Below the pieces are notes generated by a model. The model did no database searches, had not been told where the DNA came from, and worked only from the letters and a program-made list of their open reading frames with translations. This document shows, one piece after another, positions 1 through 8,272 of a stretch of 33,684 nt of DNA. Every line of letters begins with the position of its first letter. Position 1 is the first letter of the stretch. Source of the stretch: Myxococcales bacterium (lineage in GTDB: Bacteria; Myxococcota_A; Polyangia; Haliangiales; Haliangiaceae). A program made the position numbers and the translations under genes. The DNA is taken from contig JAQBQF010000319.1 of NCBI GenBank assembly GCA_028287115.1, positions 1-33,684 of the forward strand. Direction: 5' to 3'.

Positions 1-2
1 GA

Positions 3-638
3 ATGAGGACGCCCGCGACCACGATGTTACTCACTCGGCTTGCGCGAGCAGGCCTGGTGAGACGATTGCGCCCTGGCCTGTGGTGGCTCGATAGCCAAGT
101 GTCCAACCGTTACGCGCTCGTCGAAACGCTCACCACGCCTTTTCCGAGCTACGTCTCGCTACTGACGGCCTTGTACCTGCACGGAATGATCGAGCAAATC
201 CCGAGCGTGATCTACTCAGCCTCACTGGCGCGTACGCAACGGATCCGCACGAGCGATGGGGTCTTTTCAATTCATCACATCGCAGCCGAGCTCTTCGAGG
301 GCTTCGACAGCCGTACGGACGGGACGAAGCTCGCGACTCCAGAGAAGGCCCTGTTCGATGTTGCGTACCTGTCTGGAGGCCGGTCTCGACTGTTCGCTCA
401 CCTGCCGGAGCTCGAGCTCTCTGCGACCTTCGATCCCCGCAAGCTGCGTGTGTGGATCGATCGAGTCGGCTCCGCCCGACGACGATCGATGGTCGAGACG
501 AGACTCCGCGAGTTGCTGGCACGTGCTGCCGGTCCGCCACGACAACGCACGTTGCCCCTGGCTAGCCGCTCGGCGTCAGCGAGTCGCAGAACTGGCGCAG
601 CGGCTCGCGGCGCTCGGGCGGGACGTACTCGAGGTTGA
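3..638 (+). CDS. AbiEi-type antitoxin-like protein, probably 5'-truncated by the window edge
   Basis: This 211-residue product looks like the AbiEi antitoxin / transcriptional regulator family. A winged-helix-like start (TRLARAGLVRRLRPGLWWL) leads into a core with PSYVSLLTALYLHGM near residue 50 and LATPEKALFDVAYLSGG near residue 110, both typical of AbiEi proteins. In type IV toxin-antitoxin systems the antitoxin represses its operon and counters the AbiEii nucleotidyltransferase. No AbiEii-like gene follows: downstream, the opposite-strand membrane gene begins at once and overlaps this one by 77 bases. The first ATG lies two bases from the window edge, so the true start may be outside. The last 40 residues are Arg/Ala-rich and unlike the family; they lie over the 3' end of the opposing gene, so the functional C terminus may have been lost or extended. 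Family assignment is fairly secure; activity is unknown. Confidence 0.65.
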   Translation: MRTPATTMLLTRLARAGLVRRLRPGLWWLDSQVSNRYALVETLTTPFPSYVSLLTALYLHGMIEQIPSVIYSASLARTQRIRTSDGVFSIHHIAAELFEGFDSRTDGTKLATPEKALFDVAYLSGGRSRLFAHLPELELSATFDPRKLRVWIDRVGSARRRSMVETRLRELLARAAGPPRQRTLPLASRSASASRRTGAAARGARAGRTRG

Positions 639-2061
639 GCTGGCGGTCGGTGACCTCGAAGAACGAGCGATCGGCGGCGAGCAGCTCGGCCTCGGCGCGC
701 TCGATGTTGTTCGCGTCGACGTCGCGCAGGTTCTTGCGGACGATCTCGGCTTCCGCTTCGCGCTTGTTCTCGACGAAGAAGCCACCGAGGATCAGCTTCG
801 CCTTGACCGCCATCGTGTGGAGGTCGTTGCCCGTGCGATGCGGCAAGGTCAGCACGACCTTGAGCAAGTCGCCCGCCGCCGGCGAGGCTCGCTCGTACGC
901 GCGGCGCGTGACATAGCCGAGATCGAACAGCGCGAGCTGCGGCGCGAACAACATCCCGTAGGTGCGCGCCATGTACGCGTAGTACGCGAAGTGGTTGCCG
1001 ATCTCGCGCAGGAGCTCGGGGCGATCGACGATGTCGCGACCGAGCCGGCGATACTGGTGGAACACGTCGTACACGGCTCGCAGGTTGCGCGCCTTGATCG
1101 CTTCGCGCAGGTAGTTGTTGAAGAAGCGGATGCACAGGCGCAGCGCCTGTTCGTCATGGTGATCGTGGGCGCGACAGGCGATCACGCGCGTCGCATCCGA
1201 GAACGTCGAGACCGTGTCGTTCGCGCCGTGGAGCGCGCGCAAGAAGCCGTGCTCGATCTGCTGCAGGCACTTCATCTCGAACCACGTGCGCGTCTCGGAC
1301 AGCATCTCGAGCGCTTCGTCCGACAGCCCGACGAAGTCGGCGCGATCGACCTTGAACCACTCCTTCGGCATCCGCGCCTTGTGCTTGTCGTAGTGGTCGA
1401 GCATGACCTTGATCGCCCAGGTGCCTTCCGCGGCGACGTCGCGATCGTTGCGATCGAGAGACTTGATGATGATCGTGCCGAGCTGATTGACGCGCGTCGA
1501 GACCTCGGTCTGCGCGGCGGTGGGCTCGTAGTCGCGGTCCGAGACCTGCGCGAGCGCGCGGATCGTATCGTCGCGTAGCCTGATCACGAGGCGCGACGGA
1601 TCGACGAATCGCACGACGTAGAAGAAGTACGGCAGCAAGATCGCCCAGCCGACGATCGCCATGAACACGGCGAGCGTGATCGCCCAGGTCGGCGCGAACT
1701 TCGGACCGATGATGTAGTCGACCCACAGCACGTGCGCCGCGCCGACCGCGATGAACGACAGGACCCACCGGTTCACACGGTCCTTCAAGAACATCTCGAT
1801 CAGCTTCGGCGTGTGCATGTTCGCCGTGAGCGGGATCGCAAGACCGATGGTCGCGATCAGCATCGCGAGCACGTTGTTGTACGCGCGCGCCATCGGCGAC
1901 AGGATGTCGACGAGCTTTGCCGTGTTGCCCGCCTCGGACCAGCTCATCGAGCTCATGCCCGGATAGCCGGCGCGACGCCATTCGAGGAGGAACTCGCCTC
2001 CGAACAGCAGCACAAACGCTATGAATGCGATCGCGAACGACCGCAAAAAGAGCTTGCGCAT
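562..2061 (-). CDS. Four-TM membrane protein with large cytoplasmic helical domain
   Basis: The 499-residue product has a basic N terminus and four hydrophobic segments, at about residues 8-26, 62-80, 98-119 and 126-150. A hydrophilic, mostly helical region of about 345 residues follows. The layout (N-terminal TM bundle, long soluble tail) recalls DUF2254-type membrane proteins, but I cannot assign a family with certainty. The sequence after the last TM (RFVDPSRLVIRLRDD) probably lies at the cytoplasmic face. The start ATG at 2061 is immediately followed by a good membrane-insertion sequence. The next gene upstream on the same strand ends 84 bases away, so the two may be cotranscribed. Its 3' end overlaps the convergent AbiEi-like gene. 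Function unknown. Confidence 0.8.
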   Translation of the reverse strand: MRKLFLRSFAIAFIAFVLLFGGEFLLEWRRAGYPGMSSMSWSEAGNTAKLVDILSPMARAYNNVLAMLIATIGLAIPLTANMHTPKLIEMFLKDRVNRWVLSFIAVGAAHVLWVDYIIGPKFAPTWAITLAVFMAIVGWAILLPYFFYVVRFVDPSRLVIRLRDDTIRALAQVSDRDYEPTAAQTEVSTRVNQLGTIIIKSLDRNDRDVAAEGTWAIKVMLDHYDKHKARMPKEWFKVDRADFVGLSDEALEMLSETRTWFEMKCLQQIEHGFLRALHGANDTVSTFSDATRVIACRAHDHHDEQALRLCIRFFNNYLREAIKARNLRAVYDVFHQYRRLGRDIVDRPELLREIGNHFAYYAYMARTYGMLFAPQLALFDLGYVTRRAYERASPAAGDLLKVVLTLPHRTGNDLHTMAVKAKLILGGFFVENKREAEAEIVRKNLRDVDANNIERAEAELLAADRSFFEVTDRQLNLEYVPPERREPLRQFCDSLTPSG

Positions 2062-2145
2062 GACCTGGCTAGATTAACCCATGCCGCGACTCGGGGCGCA
2101 GTTTCGGGCCACCGCTCGCCTCCCGACTGCGACGGCCGAGAGCGA

Positions 2146-3240
2146 TCAGTCCGCGTCGTCTTCGAGGAATGCGAAGTAGCGCTCTGGAAGATCGTCGAAC
2201 TCGAGGGCACCGCCGCAGCTCGGGCACTTGAAGATCGGGGGCTCGAGATTGGAGGCGAGGATCGCCGCGGATTGGAGCAAGCGCTCCTCCTGGTGATCGC
2301 AGCCGATGCAGTGGAACGGTGCGAAGAACGACGTGACGGTGCCGCGGCCGAGGACATCGCGGACCATCGACGCCTGGAGGATGAACGGGACCGAGCACGC
2401 GTGAAATTCGTAGCCCTGGATCCGCGCGTGGCGGAGGAACTCGCACCAGGCGCGGACGCCGAGCGAGTTCATGTACGTGACCTGCGCGGTGTCGAACACG
2501 ACGCGGCCGACCATCGCGGGGAGTAGCTCGTCGAACCGCGTCGCTTCGGTGAAGTCGCCGCGAAGCACGACGCGCGTGCGCTCGCCGTCCTTGACGACCT
2601 GCCACTGCGTGAGCTTCGCGAGGATCGCGTGCGCGCGCGGATCGAGCTTCTCGAACGCGATGCCGACGACGGTCTTGCCGTCTCGCGGCTGCGCCCACAC
2701 CGCCGTGCCGGCGATCGCGACCGGTGGCTCGCCCTCGGGGGCGACCGTCACCTCGATCGCCTGGCCTTCTGCGACCGGCTCGGTGACCACGATCCGAACA
2801 CCATCGACCGACAGGTTCGAAACGGTTGCATCGACCGGCTTGCCGGCGAGCGTGATCGTGATCTTGAACGCCTCGGCGCCGGGGCGCGTCTCCCCGAGCT
2901 GGATCGAGATCACGTCGTGCAGCTCGTCCGCCGTCATCGGCGCGATCAGGAGCTCGTCGCAGCCGCTCGCCGCGACATCGCGCATCTGATCGCCCGACAG
3001 GCGCTTGCCGGCGATCAGGATCACCCGGGTCGTCGGGCTCTTGGCCTTGATCGCGCGGGCTCCGTCGAAACCCGCCGCGTCGGCGTCGAGCACGACGATC
3101 GCAGGCTCTTCGCGATGGAAGAGTGCGCGAACTTCCTCGGGGTCCTTGCCGACATAGACCTCGATGCCGAGCCTCAGGAACGGTGGTGCCGTGAAGTGCC
3201 GCAGCAACTCGCTGTTATTCGACACGAGAACTTTCGCCAC
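2146..3240 (-). CDS. Pseudo-receiver / PilZ / STAS-like / zinc-ribbon fusion protein
   Basis: Four modules can be read in 364 residues. Residues 1-120 have a receiver fold: the phospho-acceptor position is kept (VVLDAD, D52), but the N-terminal acidic pair is replaced by SNN (7-9) and the conserved Lys by Ala (A100 in IAPM), so normal phosphorylation is doubtful. Residues 125-215 look like PilZ, with NLSVDG matching the (D/N)xSxxG motif, but no RxxxR c-di-GMP motif is visible. Residues 215-300 resemble a STAS domain (VTYMNSLGVRAWCEFL). The C terminus carries two CxxC pairs (CIGC and CPSC), a likely zinc ribbon. Translation starts at GTG 3240, supported by a purine-rich GAGGAGG just upstream. 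It lies 27 bases after the zinc-ribbon/coiled-coil gene and is probably cotranscribed with it. Likely an intracellular signalling adaptor rather than an enzyme. Confidence 0.8.
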   Translation of the reverse strand: MAKVLVSNNSELLRHFTAPPFLRLGIEVYVGKDPEEVRALFHREEPAIVVLDADAAGFDGARAIKAKSPTTRVILIAGKRLSGDQMRDVAASGCDELLIAPMTADELHDVISIQLGETRPGAEAFKITITLAGKPVDATVSNLSVDGVRIVVTEPVAEGQAIEVTVAPEGEPPVAIAGTAVWAQPRDGKTVVGIAFEKLDPRAHAILAKLTQWQVVKDGERTRVVLRGDFTEATRFDELLPAMVGRVVFDTAQVTYMNSLGVRAWCEFLRHARIQGYEFHACSVPFILQASMVRDVLGRGTVTSFFAPFHCIGCDHQEERLLQSAAILASNLEPPIFKCPSCGGALEFDDLPERYFAFLEDDAD

Positions 3241-3242
3241 GA

Positions 3243-3249
3243 CCTCCTC
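3243..3249 (-). promoter_or_regulatory. Shine-Dalgarno site fixing a GTG start
   Basis: On the minus strand this reads GAGGAGG, ending two bases before GTG 3240; the GAGG core alone gives a five-base spacing. It supports GTG as the start of the pseudo-receiver/PilZ gene, since no ATG in that frame fits the receiver fold better. Confidence 0.6.
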
Positions 3250-3267
3250 AGCCTAACACGCGCAGGC

Positions 3268-5094
3268 TCACACGATGGCGCGGAGGATTACGATCAGCGC
3301 GATCAGCAGCACGAACGCGCCGCCGATCGTCGCCACGCCGCGTACCAACGTACCGCGATCGTAGGCCTCGCGCTCGGCGGTCAGCTTCTCGATCTCCGTC
3401 GTGCGCGCGGTGATCGCGGTGCGCAGGCGATCGATCCGCATGTAGAGCTCGCCGAACTGCGGATCTTCGATCCGGTTCAAGTTGACGAGCGTGCCGAGCG
3501 TGACGAGGCGTTTCGCGATCTCGGACTCGGCGAGCGCGATCTCGCGGGCCTTGCGCTTCTGCTCGGAGTCGAGCTCCGCGAGCCGGTGCGTGTGGCCCTC
3601 GCGCGCATCGTTGAGGCTGCGCTTCGCCGAGTCGAGCTCGGCCTTGGCGGCATCGAGGCGCGCGGTCGCTTCGTTGATCGGGCGATCGAGCGCGGACAGC
3701 CTGCGATCGATATCTTGCCGTTCGGGCTCGAGCGTCGCGGCTTCCTTGCGATGCCCTTCGGCCGCGCGGCGCAGCTCTTGACGCTGATCGCCCATCGCGG
3801 TCGCGCCCGCTTGGCGCTCGTGATCGTCCGCCGCTTTGAGATACGCCTTGATCCGCCGCTCGAGCTCCTTGCGCTTGTCCCGCAGGGCGCGGCGCTGGGC
3901 CTCGAGGTTCGCGAGCTCGCGTTGCGCTTCTTCGAGCATGCGCTCGGCCTCGCCGAGCTTCTCGTTGCGTTCGCGTTCGACGTCGACGAACTTCGAGTTC
4001 TCTTCCGCCTTACGCCCCTCGACCTCGACATGATCTTTCTGGAACTGTGCGACCCGCTCTTCGGCGTCGTTGATCGCGGAGTTCTCGGCAGAGAACACGC
4101 GCCCCTCGACCCGTGCGCCGCGCGCCGCGCGCCCGAGAGCACCGAGCACCTGATCGAGGGCATCGGTGTCTTGCTTGATCTCGACGCCGAGCAGCTTCAT
4201 CGCACCGCGGCGCTGCCAGCGTGCCCGCGCAAACCAGTAGGCGTACTTCGCAGCCGTGATCATGCCCGGCTCGGGAATCTCTGGCACCGGCAGGAGCTTT
4301 TGCGGCGTGAACGGCCGATCCACGAGCGCCTCGGATCGCTGGATCCTCGTCGGCGGAGGCTCGAGGCCCGTTGGAGAGCGCACGCGCGCGGAGTTGATGT
4401 CGACGATCGGCGCATCGAGGTTCGTGTTGAAGTCGTCCTCGTGGCCGAGCCCGGGCGTGATCGGCCGCGGCGGATGCAGCGCGCGCACCGGAGCTGCAGC
4501 TGTCTGCGCGGTCGGCGACACCGGCGGCGCCGCGCTCGGAGGCGCAGATGGACTCTTGGGCCGCGACAACGCGGACGTCGACATCGGGGGCGGCATCGAA
4601 TCAGGTCGGCCGCGTCGATCGGCGATGATTTGCGGTGACGATTCGTTCTGCGGTGGCCTGCTGCGCTCGGCGGCGGGCCCCGGTGTCAGCGCGTCGAGCA
4701 ACTGCGCGCGACTATCGGCCGCGGTCGCGACTGCCGCAACGCTCGGAGCGGGCTGCACCGGATTCGGCTGGCTCCCCGGAATCGGCGGCGGCGCCGTCGT
4801 GCCGGTCTTGCGCGGCGCCGGCGTACCCCCGGGCGTCGGCGGAGGTCCCTGCAATGTCGATCGCGGTGGTTGCGCGGGTCCCGGCAGCGGCTGAATGCTC
4901 GACGCGTTGTGATTCGGAGCGGCGGCCGGCAGCGGCTGCACGCTCGAGCTGGCTGGCCGCGGAGGCAGCTGGACGCCGGTCGGCGGCGCATTGCGCGCGC
5001 GGCGAGGCGGCAGCGGCGGCAACCGGCGACCGCACGCCTGGCAGACCGCCAGCTCGTCGGCGTTCTCCGCGCTGCAGAACGGACAGAACCGCAT
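3268..5094 (-). CDS. Zinc-ribbon, proline-rich, coiled-coil, tail-anchored protein
   Basis: This 608-residue product starts with a compact zinc ribbon (C4, C7, C18, C21 in the pattern CPFC...CQAC). Residues 25 to about 260 are Pro/Ala/Ser-rich and look disordered. A short folded stretch (about 280-335) precedes a long, highly charged Glu/Arg/Lys/Ala region (about 338-578) with heptad-like spacing, expected to be a coiled coil. A single hydrophobic helix (GVATIGGAFVLLIALIVIL, about 585-604) ends the protein, which suggests a tail anchor with the body in the cytoplasm. I recognise no named family. It lies between the Omp85-like gene (66 bases upstream) and the PilZ-fusion gene (27 bases downstream) on the same strand, so it may link cytoplasmic signalling to the envelope. 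That role is an inference from position. Confidence 0.8.
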   Translation of the reverse strand: MRFCPFCSAENADELAVCQACGRRLPPLPPRRARNAPPTGVQLPPRPASSSVQPLPAAAPNHNASSIQPLPGPAQPPRSTLQGPPPTPGGTPAPRKTGTTAPPPIPGSQPNPVQPAPSVAAVATAADSRAQLLDALTPGPAAERSRPPQNESSPQIIADRRGRPDSMPPPMSTSALSRPKSPSAPPSAAPPVSPTAQTAAAPVRALHPPRPITPGLGHEDDFNTNLDAPIVDINSARVRSPTGLEPPPTRIQRSEALVDRPFTPQKLLPVPEIPEPGMITAAKYAYWFARARWQRRGAMKLLGVEIKQDTDALDQVLGALGRAARGARVEGRVFSAENSAINDAEERVAQFQKDHVEVEGRKAEENSKFVDVERERNEKLGEAERMLEEAQRELANLEAQRRALRDKRKELERRIKAYLKAADDHERQAGATAMGDQRQELRRAAEGHRKEAATLEPERQDIDRRLSALDRPINEATARLDAAKAELDSAKRSLNDAREGHTHRLAELDSEQKRKAREIALAESEIAKRLVTLGTLVNLNRIEDPQFGELYMRIDRLRTAITARTTEIEKLTAEREAYDRGTLVRGVATIGGAFVLLIALIVILRAIV

Positions 5095-5160
5095 GGCTAC
5101 TTGGTGCCTCGCATCCGTGCGTGTAGCAACTTGTCGGCGGAGAGCGAGCCCGTGGCGCCG

Positions 5161-6504
5161 CTAATCAGTAAGGCCGATCGCGAGATAGACCTGCAAGTCA
5201 CCGGACTCGAGACCATACCCAAAATCGAGGCCCAGAAGGGGGATCACGACTTGCCGGATGAACAAGCGGGTGCCGACGCCGACCGAGTTCTTGAAGGGTG
5301 CGAGCCCGCGCGCCTCGGCGTTCGGGAGGTAGCTGCGCTCGGGATTGTCGGAGCTGAGGAAGGTCGTGTAGGCCGAGTCCCAGAAGCCGAGACCACGAAA
5401 CGAGACGCCTTCGATCGTGAACAGAGGGAGTGAATACTCCGCGGTCGCCGCGGCTTTGAAGTCGCCGCGAAATTGATCATTGCGCCAGCCGCGCATCGAC
5501 GTGCCGCCGGTCTTGAACTCCTGCTGAAACGGCATGTGGTGGCCGTAGTGGACCTCGCTGCGCAACACGAAGTTGTGACGCTCGAGGATCTGGACCGCCT
5601 TGTAGGCGACCGCGCTCGCTTCCCAGTAGTGAAAGTCCGAACCGAGCGAAGGCACGCCGCGCTCGTACGCGAACTGATAGAGGTGTCCGCTCGACACGCC
5701 GTACCAGTTCGCGCGGCGATCGATCGTCAACGTGAACTCGTTCGAGACATCCCAGCCTTCTTTGCCCGGCTTCGGGATGTTGGCCGGGTCGACGCCGGGA
5801 CCGAGCTGGTCGATCGTCGCATCGGGCGCCAGCTTGACGTCCTGGTAGCTGACGCGTGCACCGCGGATGCGCGCGTCGATCTTGACACCTCGAAACAGCT
5901 CGACCCCGAGCTTGAAGCCGCCGTTCAGGTAGATCATCCGCGACTCGCGGACCTCGTGCGGATTCGACGTGTAGCTCGTCGGTGACTCGTACTCGTGCTT
6001 CTTGCCCGACAGCAGCCACGTGTCGAACTGCGAATAGAACCGAGATCCGAACAGCGACGGGATCACCCATGCACCGATGAAGAACGAGTCGCCGGTCGCG
6101 ACCTGTCCGTAGAGGAGCAGCTTCTGGTTGAGACCGAACAGGTTGTTCTCGCCGAACCCGACGCCGCCGCCCGTGTTCGTCGGTTGGTTGTAAAACGCGG
6201 GCGCGATCACCCACGAGTGCTTGTCCTTGACGAGCATGTGGACGCGCACACCACCGGGGACCGGATCCCAGAACACCTCGACGTCGCTGAACAGACCGCT
6301 CGTCACGAGCCGCTGCTTGACGAGCGTGCTCATGTCCGAGGTCCACTCGTCGCCGACGCTGATCTGCGAGATCAGCTCGACCGTGTCGGTCGTGGTCTTC
6401 TTGTTGTCCTCGACGATGATCGCTTTGATCGTCTCGGCGTGCGCGCGCGATGACAGCCCGCAGGCGAACGCGAACAGGACGAGGTAGCGGGTGGCCAAGC
6501 GCAC
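5161..6504 (-). CDS. Small Omp85-like outer membrane protein with one POTRA domain
   Basis: A signal peptide (cleavage after AHA, residue 24) starts a 447-residue protein. Residues 25-95 fit one POTRA domain: a beta strand, helices ending in RLVTSGLFSDVEV, then a strand (GGVRVHMLVKD). The rest alternates short amphipathic strands and turns as in a beta-barrel. GGTSMRGW (M337-W340) matches the Omp85 barrel motif with the conserved Arg-Gly of loop L6, and the protein ends in a hydrophobic strand. BamA and TamA have five and three POTRAs, so this is a minimal member, closer in size to patatin-associated or FhaC/TPS-like barrels. It could insert or export outer-membrane or surface proteins; the substrate is unknown. 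Upstream there are 116 bases to the divergent YbjN-like gene, where the promoters of both must lie. Confidence 0.8.
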   Translation of the reverse strand: MRLATRYLVLFAFACGLSSRAHAETIKAIIVEDNKKTTTDTVELISQISVGDEWTSDMSTLVKQRLVTSGLFSDVEVFWDPVPGGVRVHMLVKDKHSWVIAPAFYNQPTNTGGGVGFGENNLFGLNQKLLLYGQVATGDSFFIGAWVIPSLFGSRFYSQFDTWLLSGKKHEYESPTSYTSNPHEVRESRMIYLNGGFKLGVELFRGVKIDARIRGARVSYQDVKLAPDATIDQLGPGVDPANIPKPGKEGWDVSNEFTLTIDRRANWYGVSSGHLYQFAYERGVPSLGSDFHYWEASAVAYKAVQILERHNFVLRSEVHYGHHMPFQQEFKTGGTSMRGWRNDQFRGDFKAAATAEYSLPLFTIEGVSFRGLGFWDSAYTTFLSSDNPERSYLPNAEARGLAPFKNSVGVGTRLFIRQVVIPLLGLDFGYGLESGDLQVYLAIGLTD

Positions 6505-6620
6505 CGCTCGATTATGGCACGGGTCGTGTGTCGACTCGTCGACTCTCTGGGTCGGAACAGCCGGCGGATCACATCGGTGACACGCGGCACACGACCTGGC
6601 AGCCGTGTTAACAACGAGCC
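6505..6620. promoter_or_regulatory. Divergent intergenic region with short direct repeat
   Basis: This 116-base gap separates the leftward Omp85-like gene from the rightward YbjN-like gene and must carry both promoters. A direct repeat of TCGACTC is visible around 6532-6546, and GTGTTAAC lies about a dozen bases before the YbjN start. A similar GTGTTAAC lies just before the lipoprotein gene at 16040. No clear -35/-10 pair can be read. Confidence 0.35.
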
Positions 6621-7106
6621 ATGAATCCCGCCGAGGTTGCCACCGCGCTGCTGATCGAGAAAACGCTGGAGACCAGTCCCGCGTACCGCAAGATCGACGA
6701 CACGTTGTACGTCATCAAGCAAGGTTCGGCCTACGTGATGATCGCGGTCGTCCCATGGGGCGACAACAAGGCGATGGTGCGCTGCACGTCGCAGCTCGTG
6801 AAGGGGGTCGACGTCGATGGCCCGCTCGCGAAGCAGCTGCTCGAGCTCAACGGTCACCTGCGGTTCGGCGCGTTCGCGTGGGATCCAGGCGAGCACACGG
6901 TGCTGTTCACGCACACGATCCTCGGCGGCACGACGCTCGATCCGGAAGAGCTGATGGCGACGTTGCGCGATGTCGCGCTGATCGCCGACGAGTACGATGA
7001 CAAGCTGATGAAGAAGTACGGCGGTCAGCGCATGATCGACCTGCTCGAAGAGGCGGCGATGGAGCGGATCATGGAGAAGGATCCGAAAGGGTTTCGCTTC
7101 GAATGA
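6621..7106 (+). CDS. YbjN-like / type III chaperone-like small protein
   Basis: This 161-residue soluble protein has the order helix (residues 2-18), beta-sheet (LYVIKQGSAYVMIAVVPWG), helix (GPLAKQLLELNG), strands (FGAFAWDPGEHTVLFTHTI), then long helices. That resembles the YbjN domain, which shares its fold with type III secretion chaperones and acts in protein-protein contacts rather than catalysis. The strongest landmark is LRFGAFAWDPG...LFTHTILGGTTLDPEEL, typical of the family. Its stop overlaps the start of the cystathionine gamma-synthase/lyase family gene (ATGA at 7103-7106), so the two are translationally coupled. The start ATG has only weak Shine-Dalgarno support (GAG). Its role in the operon is unknown; it might stabilise or regulate one of the coupled enzymes. 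Confidence 0.65.
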   Translation: MNPAEVATALLIEKTLETSPAYRKIDDTLYVIKQGSAYVMIAVVPWGDNKAMVRCTSQLVKGVDVDGPLAKQLLELNGHLRFGAFAWDPGEHTVLFTHTILGGTTLDPEELMATLRDVALIADEYDDKLMKKYGGQRMIDLLEEAAMERIMEKDPKGFRFE

Positions 7107-8272
7107 GCGGGGACGACAAGAAACACGGGTTCGGTACGCGTGCGATTCACGCCGGCCAGTCGCCCGATCCGGTCACCGGCGCCGTGATGACGCCGATCTA
7201 TTACACGTCGACCTATGCGCAATCGGCGCCCGGCGTACACAAAGGCTTCGAGTACTCGCGCACGCATAACCTGACGCGCTACGCACTCGAGCTGAACCTC
7301 GGCTCGCTCGAGGGCGGCGTCCAGGCGTTGTGCTTCGCGTCCGGTCTCGCCGCGACGTCGACGCTGCTGTCGCTGTTCGATACCGGCACGCACGTCGTCG
7401 CGTGCGATGACCTCTACGGCGGAACGTTTCGCCTGTTCGACAAAGTGTATCGCCGGCTCGGTTTCGACTTCTCGTATGTCGATCCGGTGGCCGGCGCCGC
7501 CGGTGTCGAAGCGGCGATCAAGCCAACGACGAAGCTCGTCTGGCTCGAGACGCCGACGAACCCGATGCTCAAGATCGTCGACATCGCCGCGATCGCGGCC
7601 GTGTGCAAGGCGAAGGGCATCCTGCTCGCGGTCGACAACACGTTCATGACGCCGTTCCTGCAGCGGCCGCTCGAGCTCGGCGCCGACATCGTCGCGCACT
7701 CGATGACGAAGTATCTCAACGGCCATTCCGATGTCATCGGCGGCACACTGATCGTCAAGGATCAGGGGCTGCGCGATCGGCTGGCATTCTTGCAGAATGC
7801 GATCGGCGCCGTGATCTCCCCGATGGACAGCTTCCTCGTGCTGCGCGGCACGAAGACGCTGCACGTCCGCATGGAGCGGCACGAGAGCAATGCGCGCACG
7901 ATCGCGACCTGGCTCGAGAAGCACCCGCAGGTCGAGAAGGTGATCTATCCCGGCCTCGAGTCGCATCCCGGGCACGCGATCCAGAAGAAGCAGGCGCGCG
8001 GGTTCGGCGGCATGATCAGCTTCGTCCTCCGCGGCAACCTGGATCAAGCGCGGAAGTTTCTCAGCGCGTGCAAGATCTTCACGCTCGCGGAGTCGCTCGG
8101 CGGCGTCGAGTCGCTGATCGAGCACCCGGCGATCATGACGCACGCGAGCGTCCCGCCGGAAAATCGCGCGAAGCTCGGCATCGTCGACGGATTTATTCGA
8201 CTGTCGGTCGGCATCGAAGATGTCGCCGACCTGCAGGCCGATCTCGAAGGCTCTTTCTCGGCGGCGAAATAA
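7103..8272 (+). CDS. Cystathionine gamma-synthase/gamma-lyase family PLP enzyme
   Basis: This 389-residue, full-length member of the Cys/Met-metabolism PLP family carries the expected landmarks: FGTRAIHAGQ at the N terminus, DLYGGTFRLF, WLETPTNPML for cofactor contacts, the PLP lysine K203 in SMTKYLNGHSD, and SLGGVESLIEHPAIMTHAS near the C terminus. The family makes or cleaves cystathionine in transsulfuration, in the cytoplasm as a tetramer. The FEYSRTHN wording and DLYGGTFR resemble the group containing Xanthomonas-type MetB/CGL, so synthase and lyase cannot be told apart by eye. One oddity is YSRTHNLTR, where most members have NPTR. It overlaps both neighbours (ATGA upstream, TAATG downstream), so all three are probably one transcript. 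Confidence 0.92.
   Translation: MSGDDKKHGFGTRAIHAGQSPDPVTGAVMTPIYYTSTYAQSAPGVHKGFEYSRTHNLTRYALELNLGSLEGGVQALCFASGLAATSTLLSLFDTGTHVVACDDLYGGTFRLFDKVYRRLGFDFSYVDPVAGAAGVEAAIKPTTKLVWLETPTNPMLKIVDIAAIAAVCKAKGILLAVDNTFMTPFLQRPLELGADIVAHSMTKYLNGHSDVIGGTLIVKDQGLRDRLAFLQNAIGAVISPMDSFLVLRGTKTLHVRMERHESNARTIATWLEKHPQVEKVIYPGLESHPGHAIQKKQARGFGGMISFVLRGNLDQARKFLSACKIFTLAESLGGVESLIEHPAIMTHASVPPENRAKLGIVDGFIRLSVGIEDVADLQADLEGSFSAAK

Noticed and set aside
256..1578. Long + frame of 440 codons opposite the membrane gene
   Set aside because: It is a shadow of the minus-strand membrane gene: Arg/Ala/Leu/Asp-biased, no domain, and it overlaps the AbiEi-like gene.
2629..4638. 669-codon + frame opposite the PilZ-fusion and coiled-coil genes
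   Set aside because: Composition is that of the complement of GC-rich codons; two real genes with motifs lie on the other strand.
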